A program made the translations under genes and the position numbers. The notes below the pieces were generated by a model. That model was not told where the DNA came from, ran no database searches, and was given only the letters and a program-made list of their open reading frames with translations. From positions 124,001 to 188,000 of the forward strand of contig JALIZF010001269.1 of assembly GCA_029948255.1 (NCBI GenBank): a stretch of DNA of 64,000 nucleotides, in the 5' to 3' direction. This DNA comes from Telmatactis stephensoni (lineage: Eukaryota; Cnidaria; Anthozoa; Actiniaria; Isophelliidae). Positions 33,701 to 46,803 of the stretch are shown piece by piece (position 1 is the stretch's first letter; each line of letters opens with the position of its first letter).

Positions 33701-36700
33701 GTAATGAAAGACATTACGTGACCAAACGCACCAGGTCAAATAGAAATGGTCTGGTCCAGAATTTCGATATTAGAATTCAGTAGAAAAACCTCTCAAGACC
33801 TCTTAAATGCTTGAATGAGAAATATAATTGACTTGCCTCTATGTGTGTTCGTTTAACAACATGTAGGGTGAAAAATTCGTGGATTTCCAGCTCAAAGGAA
33901 ATACTCTGAATCGCGGGAGCTTCAACTGAAGACGATGTTTGTACTCTCGCCGTCACGTAAGCATTCGCAAGAAACACAGTTAGCAGATCTCTCCAAGAAT
34001 TAAAAGCATTTTTCCAAACATGACGTCTAAACAACCCAACAGAATTGAAATTTTTTTTTGATTAACAAAATCAAGAAAAGGCTAGGAAATTAACGACTTT
34101 GGTGGTGACCAGGAGCGCAAAACAGGCCGGCCACCATATGCAGTTTACGCTTCGTAGAACGTCTTGTTTATGTCTAAGTTTACATACACGGTGGGCATAA
34201 ATCACCCCAAAAATGCGCAACTTTAAATTTAATCAAAATTTTCAGATTTTTTCCAAAGCTACATTATATTGTTCCTCTTAAAGTAACGATCTCAAAACTG
34301 AAAACCGTTTTCAAATTGGATGAGTGGAAGTGGAGTTATGAATTTTTTAGTTTCATATTTTTCCCGCGAAAAATTGGCGGGAAAAATTTCATACAAAATC
34401 ATTCGGAATAATAAACTTTTTCAAACTACTTTTTTGCTTTAAGCTGTTTCGTTGTCATACATTGCATGATGAAAGAACTATTAGTGGCCTAAAATCGTAT
34501 GTTTTTAGAATTTTAATTTTTTAATGATAAATAGCTGAAAATAATTATTGTAAAAACCGTAAACGTCATAATGACGTCACAGATATCTTAAAATATCTCT
34601 AATAAAATCAATATCGAGAAAAATTCTTCGTCTTAAACAGTAGATATACTAATAAAACATTACTAAAGATTTTGGAGCTAACTTGGCCCCATCTATCGAC
34701 TAGAATATTTTATTTTACTTTCTCAATGACGTCATCAAAAATTACGTCATCAAAACAGTAATTTCGTTATAACTCTTGTTCCAATGATCACAGACGAAAA
34801 AAAATTGCGCCAAATTAGAGAGAATGACAACACAAACAAAATGCAGTGCTTTGTTATTACCTCGCCTTAAAAATAAATTTTGGCTAGAAATGTAACATTT
34901 TAATATGACGTCACTATGACATCAACCTCGACTCCGACTGCATCAAAATAAAATATCATATCTACTGGTAACACTCTGAAAATTTCATTTCATTATGTCA
35001 AAGATTTTTGAAATTATTTACAATCTCTAAAATGTGTCACATTTTCCTTGCGCATTTTTGAGGTCATTTATGCCCACCGTGTAGACATTAAAGATGACAA
35101 GATTTGTCATTTTGGCCGTAAAAGTACTTTTTTTGAGCTTTAGAAGCTTTCTTTTGGTATTGCGTCATATTTGTGACACACTGTAGGTGGAAGTGTCACG
35201 CACGCCCTAAGATTTCGTCTTGTACACGTCTGTGCTCACTAGATCAACCAATTTCATTCTTAATAGATTCAATGGATTTCAAATGTTCTATGCTAGCGCT
35301 CCAGTACAACAAATTATTTCAGCCAAATCGTGTACGTCGTACGAAAACATTTTCGAGCATTCAACAGACTAGTTTGGCATAAGTGTAATTTACAGTTACC
35401 AATTGGTCTCATCAAACATCAACATCAAACAAACCCAAACATGTATTGGCCCAAACACTGTGGACACTATCCAATATGCATTTTGAGATCTATATTTTTT
35501 ATGTTTATACGCCTGTCCTTCTAATAGAATCAATTTACCAAGATAATGTTTAGACAGACAGCAAATGGCACTAAATAAGAAATTTGGGTAATACATGGGT
35601 GGGTGTGGTAGAGGTACGTAATAAAATGGGCAGCTGCTTTACCTGGTTAGTCGGAGACAGCGGCGGATCTAGACATTATGAAAGGGAGGGGCACTATCGA
35701 GCCAATTTTTTGTGCATGCGTTATTTTTGGCACACGCGCTCAAAAAATTAATTTTAGAATGAATGTTTTTGATCTGAGTGGTGAACTGCCAATGTGTTAA
35801 GGTCATCAGTGATATCTGCAAAAATTGTCTCAACCAGTTATATTGGATTATTGCAAGGTTGAAAATTAAACCTAGGTCGAGAATAGAATGACCCAAAATT
35901 AAATTTGACCTGTAACTTATATAATGACCATATTTTTTGTCTAGATTGAGTATGCACCCATGAAGGATCCAACAACAAAAAAGGCGATCAGAGAAAGTCA
36001 TCAAAATCAGACATTTTTTCTTGCAACAAATATTCAGCTTCAGCTAGTGAGCTATATTACACCACCACAGTTTAATGCTTCAACTGCACCTATACAGATT
36101 AAGCAAAGTTTGTTCTTCACTATAGACGACTGGCTTGTTGAAGCAGCTTGCTTCTGTAATGGCCAAGCTTCCAGTTGTAAGGTAAATAAATGGTTTTCTA
36201 ATTTCACTGGTAAAATTACCGTATAGAGAATAAATACCACTTGCCTAACGGACACTTCACCAAGATGGACACCTCTCTAAAGTGGACACCCACGGCTGAT
36301 CCCTTTCTGCTAAAGTCTCCCATATTTTTTTGCATTCAAACTTCCTTTAATTGATGGACACTCTCTAAGATGGACACCTGTCCTGTTAGTGTCCACTCTA
36401 GAGGACTTCACTGTATGGTACACTCAAGTGACTTTGAACAAATTAAAGCTTCAGGTCTAGGCTTTTGTAAAAGGTTTCTGTGCATTTATTACTTGGTTAT
36501 TATTAGCCTATTAGCCTATTATTGAGTCACTGGATTGTATCTGTGTTACGTATTGTTCATGCAGCTTGTTGGTTTCAGTTAAATGTTGTGTTAGACCTTC
36601 AAGGTTCTGTCTTTATTTGTCATATTGGAATGTCTTGGCTTTTCATGTGTCATAATGTCCCTGTACCATTTGACTTGTTTGTTTGTTTGCTTGTTTGTTT

Positions 36701-39700
36701 GCTTATTTGTTTGATCGATTACTGCTTCATTTTGTAATTTATTATATATAAATTTGCGTTTTTTATTGTTGTACTGATTGTATATTTACCACCGTTTCTA
36801 GGCCAATGGCATTGAGTGTGACTGCAAGAGGAATACAGCTGGCAAAAACTGTGAAAAATGTTTACCACTCTTCAACAACAAACCTTACGAGATAAGAAAA
36901 TCATGCGAAGGTATAGTACATATCAAGAAATGTCTTTTAAAAATGTGCTGTTTTCACTCGAGCTCCTTCTTCCATATAAGGAAATTTGTACTTACCTTAT
37001 TTGGAAGTTGGAATAAATTTTCATCACGAAAAAAGCGATTTTCTTCGAAAATTCTATCCAAATTTACAGCCATTCGAGTGAAAACATGCTAACCAAGTCA
37101 GCCATCTTGATTTCTGGCCGAAAAAGGACTGGAAAGTAAAAAACAGGGTTCCCAAATTTATTTTACCACAGGAAGCCCGAAAACAGCACAGATTTCTTGA
37201 TATGCTGGGTCATTACCGCAAACAGCATGCAGTTGTTGTCATTAAGCATAACATATTATTTGTGTTGATTTATCCATCATTTCGTATGACTTTAAAAAGT
37301 AATGAGCTTTGCCACGACTGTATCCAGTGCTGTGGTGTGTATAAAAACATTCTAAACTCGAATCAAAACCATGCCATTCCGTGACCTTGCCATTTACACA
37401 TGCAATTATACGAAACTTACTCTATTGCAATTGACGTGCGGCCGTCTCACGACCAAACCTCAATTGCCTGAAGAAGACCAAAGGTTTTGACTGTTTTGGT
37501 CGCAATTAACATAGCGCACTCCACTGCAAATCTTATTTCCAGTAAGTGACTCCATTCATTTCTAATTTCATTCCCGCTGGATGCCGTGGGTGTATGGATT
37601 CTTGATGTAACACAAATGATATCTTTCTCTGTTATATTTAGATTGTGGCTGTAACAACCATGCAGTAAGCTGTCATTACAATATTACCAAGGGATATGGA
37701 GTATGTGATAACTGTACTGACAATACAACTGGTGATAAGTGTGAGCTGTGTAAAGTGGAGCATTACAAGAACAGTTCTGTTATGATGAACCATCCTAAAA
37801 CTTGTATACGTAAGTTATATGACTTAATGTAAAAGTCTATATTGATTGGGAATAAACTGAAGCTAGAATAAGCCTTGGGGTATATTGTGCCTGAATGCAA
37901 ATGACCTCATTGAACATCATACATCATACATCATACTATCGAACATAATACCATAGTAGATAGGGTATTATCGTTGTAGAGAATTTTTTTCATGCTTGAT
38001 AATAGTTATAAATATATTTGAGAGTAAATTTGAGAGTAAGCAAATAGATGTATGGTACAATTAAGGTTGTTACATGGTTTGATTTCCTTTTTTCTTGGGT
38101 GAGCGCGGAGGGGGGGGGGGGGGGGGGGTGTTAATACGTTTTCAACCAGTTCTTTTTTTCTTTTTTCTTTTCTTTTCTTTTTCTTTTCTTCTTCTTCTTC
38201 TTCTTCTTCTTCTTCTTCTTCTTTTTCAGTGTTTATTTCTTGTGCTATATTCATTATCATAGTCTGATACAATAGAAAAAAAACTGGTTTGAAAATTTTC
38301 ATACCAAATGAAATGAATGCCATATGATAATGTAGATGTATATATAAGAGTCAAGTCTTAGGGTCCCTTCCTTTAGTCCCTTGCCTGTCAACCAGAATGA
38401 CACTCACAATGAAACTCGTCAATACCTTTTGCAGCTGCTACTTCAAAGCTTATTGAAACTCTCTAATATAAATCATTTACATTGTATTGTATTTTTTAAC
38501 TTCTAGCATGTGGATGCAATCTAAATGGTGTACCCAACATTTCCAACCGTACTCACTGCCACCCCACTACTGGTCAATGTTATTGTAAACCAAGAGTACA
38601 GGGAAGGGTGTGTGACACATGTCAACCAAATTACTGGAACTATTCTTCAGGATGTGAAGGTAAACTATTGGTGTATTATGTGCATCATCACTTAATGGCT
38701 GTATGGTGAGAGTTTGAGCAGTAAAGGTGAGAAAAGCAGGGCAGTTCAAGCTTGCACTAAAGGCACTATAAATGCACAAATGTATCTTGGCCTGATTTTT
38801 GGATGATCAGGGCTAGGTCTTCTGCTTCAAATGGACATCATCATCTGAAAATCGGTCTTAATTTCCATACATGTCTGAACGGGCCAGTGAGATTAAAATT
38901 TCAAAAATACAAAAATGCTGTCAGCTTGTAACGCTTTGCACACTATCTAAAGGCATTCATGTTTTTAGCTATATAGTTCTCATACGTTCCAAAGATGTGT
39001 TTCAGTTACACTTAAAATTCTTTTACCAGCAATGTCAAACCAAGCACCTGTGAGTTAATGCAAGTATGATTTTTGTTTTTATTAGTATCAAAATGCAAAT
39101 TTCCTTCAATAGGGAGCATAGCCAAAGGCCAGGGGAAATGACAAGTATTACAATTCTCCTATCATTTTGATCGACAGAGAGACGACATTATCTTGCGATA
39201 ATTGTCGTCTCAAAATCGGCGTGGACGGTATCAAAGTGACTTTCTTCAAAACCACAAACACCTACCAGTGAGAGCGCCGGTCTGTGGCCCCGGAGCATCA
39301 CATGTGGCTTGAATTTCTTGTTCGTTCTTTCCCTTGGTGGGAGGGTTTTAATTTTATCTCCGGTTGCGTACTCAGCTACAGTTTTACTTGCCTCACTAGT
39401 TTTGATCTAAGCTGTGATCCGTGATCAGTTGTGTTTAGACATGGGTCATATGGTTGCTGCCACGAGTGTCTATGTATACCATCGTATGTATACCATCGTA
39501 TACCATCGACTCAATCACGTTGAGTTGCGCCCTTGGTAATTCAGCATTTGTGCTGTAAGGAAGGGCGATGAACTGCCACAAATTTATTTATTTGTTTTAT
39601 TGTTACAAGAGATAAGAAAACCTGTTTCAATAAGTTATCACATTGATACAAAATTGATAAATGTCGTGAATATACTTGTCAACCTTTCCTCTAGCGAGAA

Positions 39701-42700
39701 AAGAAATGTTTCAGTTTTACTTGCCTCACTAGTTCAGCTATCTACCTCGGTTAGCCAAGAGGTTATTGTAGATAGCTTGTCACCTTAAATCATGTTGTAT
39801 ATTGTGTATGTATTATAAAAAGTGTAATTAATGGTGCTAAATAAACGCATATTGTATTGTATTGTATTGTATTGTATTGTATTGTATTGTATTGTATTGT
39901 ATTGTATTGTATTGTATTGTATTGTATTGTATTGTATTGTATTGTATTGTATTGTATTGTATTGTATTGTATTGTATTGTATTGTATTGTAAAGAAAGGA
40001 GAATAGTCCTTGCCCTTCAAGCAGCTCATTTATAAAAGCAGTAATAGCCAGAAGGCGCATTACCTCTTACATTGTAGATGTATTTCACTTTTGCCCTTTG
40101 TTCATCTATGTTAATAATACTTCTAATTGTTCTTCACAGCATGTCAATGCAATTCAACTGGAAGTCGATCAGGCACACCATGTAATCGTGTTACTGGACA
40201 GTGTCAATGTCTATCACGTGTTGTAGGATGGTCATGTGATCGATGTGAAGCCAACGCGTTTAATATCTCTAGTGGTGTGGGTTGTTTAGCATGTAGTTGT
40301 CATCCACAAGGTTCTATAAAACAACAATGTAATGAGGTAAGTGCTTAAAATCATTAAATTGGCTTCAAACCATACATGTGGGAATTTGAGATTGAAATGT
40401 TATGCCTGGTTTTCGCGAGGGACGAAAGCAAAAGCGATAACAATCTCTCAAGCAGAAATGCAACACTAAGTCTGCGTACGGTGCTTCCGCTTCTGCGTCC
40501 TTCCCTCATGAAAGCCAGACTTTACAACGACTTTATTAAACGGCTCAGAAATGAACATTCGTGCTCGTGGTAGTCTGGTAGTCTTTTATCAAGTTCATTG
40601 TTATTGTTTAAATTCATGTATTCTTCTCGATCTCTACAGACTACGGGTAAATGTGATTGTAAAGCAAATTTCATTGGTGACAAGTGTGACTCGTGTGCGC
40701 CTGGTTTTTACAATATCACCCAGACACCTCCTTGTCAAAGTAAGTATCTACTAAGGTTTGATGACCATAAAAAATAACTGTTTATTTAAGTGTCCAAGTC
40801 TTCTAGCGCTTGCGCACTAAAGGGGACATTGTACTCTCACACACACTACCTCTAAATTAAGTATTTTGCAAATAATCACTCGACTCACATGTTGATTTTT
40901 GCTGAGGGAGGAAAAACCGGAGAACCCGGAGAAAAAAACCTCGTGGCATGGTAGGGAACAACACATCAAACAAACTCAATTCACATATGATCCAGCGCTC
41001 GAGCTGGGACTCGAACCCGGACCACAGCGGTGAAAGACCAGCGCTCTAACCGCTCGGCCAACCATGCCACCCATAAACCATGACAAACCTTTATGTACCA
41101 AGAGCGTGGCTAGCTAAGGGAGGGTTCCAGGGGTTCTGGAGTCCCCTTTGGTGCCAGTTCTATTGTATATTAATATAATAATTGGTAAAAGGGCCTGTTT
41201 GCATCAAGTTGCATTGCAGCCGTTTCATTTCGTTTTGAAATGTACTATATTGTCCTAACTCGCGATCTGATTGGACAAAGCGTCCTGAGTTTACAATTCT
41301 ATCAAGTGAACGGGTTAGTCTTTTCGCTGCGCTCTTCGTAATTCAGCACTTGCATGTGCTGCAAGGAAGGGTGATGAGTTACCCCAATTTTGTATATTTG
41401 TTTTATTGTTTCAATCCATCAATTTTCTTTCTGGGTGTTTAGCATGTAATTGTACAAGTGGATACTCTTTGGGTCTACAGTGTGACAATGCCGGTGTATG
41501 TACATGCAAGACTGGTGTTGGTGGCAATAAATGTACACACTGTAAAGATACTTTCTATAACCTTACAACATCGGGTAAGTATGTAACCCCAGCTATATCA
41601 ATACATGTATTCTTAAGGTAGTGGTTTATCATTATCTATCATTTATTATAATATACCTCAATTATAACACACGTTCTGATTGGCTGAGAGACCACCAAAA
41701 TCTATGCTCTATTTCACCGGTAAAGACATGGTTTTCTGACGAATGATTTTACCAAAACGCCTATTTACAAATTTCACTTTAGTTAGGAGATCAAAACTTA
41801 GAAATAAACTAAAAAATACTTTCAATCATTCCAGTTATCGTTTAAATTTACAAACTAAGCCTCGTGGTCGGACAATGACGTAAATATTCATAGAAAATGA
41901 CTTGTATGAGCATGAACTTGCAAACGCCAGTATAAATCAACTTTAAGGAACTAGAATTCACAACATAGTAAATTGTTTTTTCTCACGGATTAGTTTCTAT
42001 CAATAAGAGTTATTTTTCATTGAACAAAGTTTTGTTTCTTACTTACAAAGAGAGGTGGAAGATTTCCAAAACTAGACAACTTGTTCAATCTCTGTTGTTC
42101 AATCATCCTTTGTATGAACCAACTACGCCAGTGTAGAGATGTTTTGACACAAGCTATCGGTGAACAGCCAACAGATAATTCAAATCAACAGCTTCTCGTT
42201 TACCAGCAAAATCCTTATCCTGTAAGTCTCTTTCAAACTTCAGCTTTTTTCAACCGAAAACACGGCTTTCAATTAACCATAGCGAATGGTGCTTGATTCG
42301 TCGAAAGCAAGTAAACATTTCCAAATCTTGAAGAACTGTAAGTTATATTTAGCCTTTTTGTCTATTTCCGAGTCATTGTTTCATTATAAAAACAGAAAAC
42401 TCTCTTTTCAACATATTTTTTGCTGAATTCTCTCGATGAAAGTTGTCAAACTGTTTTGTCAAAAACGCCGCTTTGAGTCACACTGATTAGTCAATAGTAC
42501 GACAAATGTGATTGGCTTGCGCAAGTAGTTTTGAGAATTTTAGTTTTGATCAGAAAATAACACAATTTGATCGTTCTTAAAATACCTCTTGCTATATCAT
42601 AAAAGCAATTCTTGGGTTTCATGTGACGTCATCGAAAATATTCATGCCTCATATTGAGCACATAAAGTTAAGCCTTAAGTATGTTGCTTATATGTCTAAC

Positions 42701-45700
42701 AGAAGTTTTTCTTGAGTATTTGAGAAACTTTCCTTGCTTGGTTCTCGAGTTATCAAAGGTAAAACCTATGTCACGCAACACTGTCACGCGTTTTCCTATG
42801 AACGTAAAACTTTGAAATAGTTAGAAGTAAACACACATTTGGCTTGCTGTATGAATAAAAGTATTGTTTACTAAGTTTCTGTATCAAAATACATGATAAA
42901 GTTGTTATTTTAACATGATTTTGCCAATCATATTTATTGTCCGCCATGTTGGTGTCCCAAAGTGGGACACCAATATGGCGGCGCCATACATTTCTTTGTA
43001 ATAACTGGCTTTGTGAAATTGTCGATATCTTTGCATCACAATATCTTTCGGACTCAAAATTTCCCGCAGTCATAAAGTTTTTCCTCCTCTTTAAGCAGAT
43101 GTGCCTGATTTTACTCAGGGATGAGAGATTCGCTGTCATTTTGATGACCTGTGGAGGGACACCAACTGCGAAGTGCCATACATTTCTTACTATAGATTCG
43201 GCACTTCAAAAATTAATATCTTCGCAGAAAAAGCTCGTTTCAATTTCAAAATTTGTGAAGTTACATAGTTTTACTTGCTCTTTATAGTGATATTATTTTT
43301 ATTTCACTAAGGGCTTTTTAAATTTTTCGATGACGTAGGTGAAACCCAAGAATAGAAGATAGTTTTCTATAACTCTACCGGTGAAATAGAGCACGCGTGA
43401 TGTTGGGAGAAACACTCGAAAAAGTTTGAAAATCACTCGCCTACGGCTCGTGATTTTTTTTCAAACTTTTCTCGTGTTTCTCCCAACATCACGCGTGCTC
43501 TATCTCACCGGTAGAGTCATAGAAATCTATCTTCTATTGCTTAATCATTTATCTATCATCATATCATATAATCATTATGGCAATAAATGTCCAGTCGATC
43601 GCATAAGGTAAATCCAAATGCAATCAAATAGCATTTACTGTAGCTACAAGTGTTGTGTCTAAATGCAATTGTGCCATATATGACTACAGCAATTTATTGC
43701 ATTATTTTGCTTGTTTGTTTGTCTTTCCTGCAATTCTGTTGCACCATGTACAATGCATTTGCGGCTCCCCTTAACGGCACAATTATGAGTAACCTTTTTG
43801 GGGCTCAATTGCAGTAAAAATGCACTCATATTTTTCTGCACAAAAACTTTTGGGCTACATGTACACTGTCAACCCATGTCTCTGGCGCCTCAGTTTTGGT
43901 GTTCAATACGGTTTCCTGAACACTCAGACTCAAATGTCTCAAAAAGATCTTAGCTTTCCTCAGCAGTTTAAGATAAAGATATTAATTCTACCTGAACAGG
44001 GGCGGATTCAGGATTATCTTCAGGAGGGAATGCACCGTTTTCAGGAGGGGGTAACCATCATATAAAATGGAAAATGCCGAGAGGATATTTTGGGAAAATA
44101 TCGAGAAAAAAGGACTGTAAGTCGTCCCAGAAAGGGGTGCGCACCCCCTGCGCCCCTCCACTAAATCCGCCCCTCCTGGATCTAGGTTTCCAGATTAGTA
44201 TCATGTTGGTATACCATAAATGAAACTGTGCGTTCTCTCTACAGAATTATAAAATACATCTTGTTTCAATTCCAGGTTGTACCACATGTAGTTGCAATTC
44301 TAATGGTAGTCATAGTAGTACATGTGACAAGACAACAGGACAGTGTCCCTGTAAAGAGCAACCCATCGGTAGACAGTGTGACACATGTCCTAGTGGTTAT
44401 TATGGTCTAGGGGCACAACACCCTAAAGGCTGCTTACAGTGTCAGTGTTCTAATAAGACTAGTAACTGTACTACTGCTGATGGATGGTTTGGGACCAAGG
44501 TTGAAACCAGGTTATCAACTACAACTGATAATACCAATATGGATGGATGGAAAGCTGTAAATAAAGATGGACTAACAGTGATTGCCTTTTGGACATTCTC
44601 ACCTGGTTTAAGTCAAGGATTATCACCAACATTGACACTGTAAGTTTGTTGATTGATGTATTAGTATATGGCTAAACCTCTACTCACTAACGGACTCCTT
44701 CGGTAAGCGGACACCTCCCATAAGGGATAGTTACCCTCAATGTCCCTTCTTTTGACAGACTATATATATTTTTTAACTTCTCATAAGCACTCTAATCTTT
44801 CTTCTTCTTCTTCTTCTTCTTCTTCTTCTTCTTCTTCTTCTTCTTCTTCTTCTTCTTCTTCTTCTTCTTCTTCTTCTTCACACTTAACACTTTATGCACT
44901 TTATGCACTTTGTTTAACTCATAACACGAATCAATACTTGGCTAAATACGCGATTACATTATGAACTATAGTCATTATGATAAAATTGTCTTTTAATTTA
45001 TAAAAATGGCAACAATAAAAAGAAGTACTATGCTACTATAGTACTTGCTTATTCTATTTTAATTTAATAAATGCTATCCATGTAATCTTATTGGTTGCGA
45101 GTTTTATTACTTGCGTTTTTCTAATAAAGCCGAAGTCGGAGCTCTTTGAGCAATCACGTGCTTACAGGTTGTTCACGCGATATGCACTTGAGAAGTGCCA
45201 GAGAGTACTCCATGGCCCTGGTTTCCCTGGAAACCCTGGCACAGTTTATTGGAAAAACACTGGTAATTATATTCGAAACCGATTTGTTTCAATGAACTCA
45301 TTCAGCTGTTATGCTGGCGTGCTTCCCCCTAGTTATCCATAATAGCACGCCCTATACAAACAAAGTCTGCTTGAGCTCTTAGGACAGATTGTGCTTCCAG
45401 TAAGTCCTAATTTCCTCATTTCTTGTTACCAGTTTGTGTAATGTACTTTTTCCTCTCTGTTAACTATTGTAACTAGGTATTGTCTTGCTGGAATCATAGA
45501 GATTTATCTATGAAACCTCTCCCTTGATGGTCCAGTAAACACAACCTAATGAGCTTGCCTTTTCCTTAGCAACCAATAGAATTAATTCGAGCATTTCCAA
45601 TACTTCCCCCCCCCCCTGAATTAGTTCTTACAGTTACTTAGTTCTTAGTTAGTTTACCTCACTCGTTATCTTATACCTAAACTCTAAAGACTTATCTTAG

Positions 45701-46326
45701 AGTTGTCTGCAATTAAATCGAATTTGTAACGGTTATCTTGGTCCCCGTTCATAAACTGTTACACGTATCAGCAATACTGAGTTACTGAGTTCGATTTCAG
45801 TACTAGACGTACTACAGTTCCTTGGATTGTCGTAGTATCAAGAAATGTCAGTTTCATCATTTGTACAGAATTATTTGTGCTTGTGTTTTAGCTCATTATA
45901 CACGAAATGGTTCTCGATAGATTTACTTGTGATAGTTGACTTATAAATAGATTGACATCTGACGCTAGACATCTTTTAGTGTGGGTCACTCGCGAACAGT
46001 GTGTGCATTTGTACGTGGCTTGAGGTTATTAGATATCACAGTATTCACGCTTGCTTACTTTCAGCGACGAGACATTTGTTGAATCAGTCCATCCATGTCC
46101 TCAGATATATATGTCTCATTCTACGCATGCGCTTAGACTTAAACGCATGCACCTTGGAGACTGGACGGCGATTTGTGACTGAACGCGACAAATAACTATA
46201 ATAATAATGATCCTGAATTTTAAACTCAGGCCTCCTGCGGAGCGTTTGAGTAATAAAAAGTGACATGAAAATGTGAAGCTATAATATAAGTTGTAACAAT
46301 AAATAAATAAATAAATAAATAAATAA

Positions 46327-46374
<48 letters not shown>

Positions 46375-46754
46375 ATAAATAAATAAATAAATAAATAGAT
46401 AAATAAATAAATAAATAAACAAACAAACAAACAAACAAACAAACAAACAAATAAATAAATAAATAAATAAATAAATAAGCATTTTTCCTTGACATTTCAG
46501 GGGGTTTATCATAACACTTGTGACTGGAGAACAGTACTTCAGTGCTCCTAATAAATATGTCAGACAAGGACGGTTTGCTTACGCCTACACCATGTCCTTC
46601 AAGCTTCAACAAGATGATGTCAGCTCACCTGAAAACTCACCTAAAGGTGATGTCATCTTGAGAGGAAGAGGATTCAGTCAGCCAATTGTATACCGACTAC
46701 CTTCTCAACCTGGCACTGTATTTACAAGTTATACGGTAATATAAGTCCCCAATC

Positions 46755-46803
<49 letters not shown>

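Larger units (their letters stand above)
41640..44170. other. laminin intron 8, composed of nested elements
   Basis: Holds an inverted-repeat element of about 750 bp (42607-43353), a 188 bp palindrome (43350-43538) and a 176 bp MITE (43999-44174). TCTATTTCACCGGTAAAGAC near 41708 resembles the arm of the palindrome, so the whole block may be one larger element. No exon seen. Confidence 0.5.

Noticed and set aside
46226..46612. Long hydrophobic frame (LFIYLFIY pattern) on the minus strand
   Set aside because: Translation of the tetranucleotide microsatellite.
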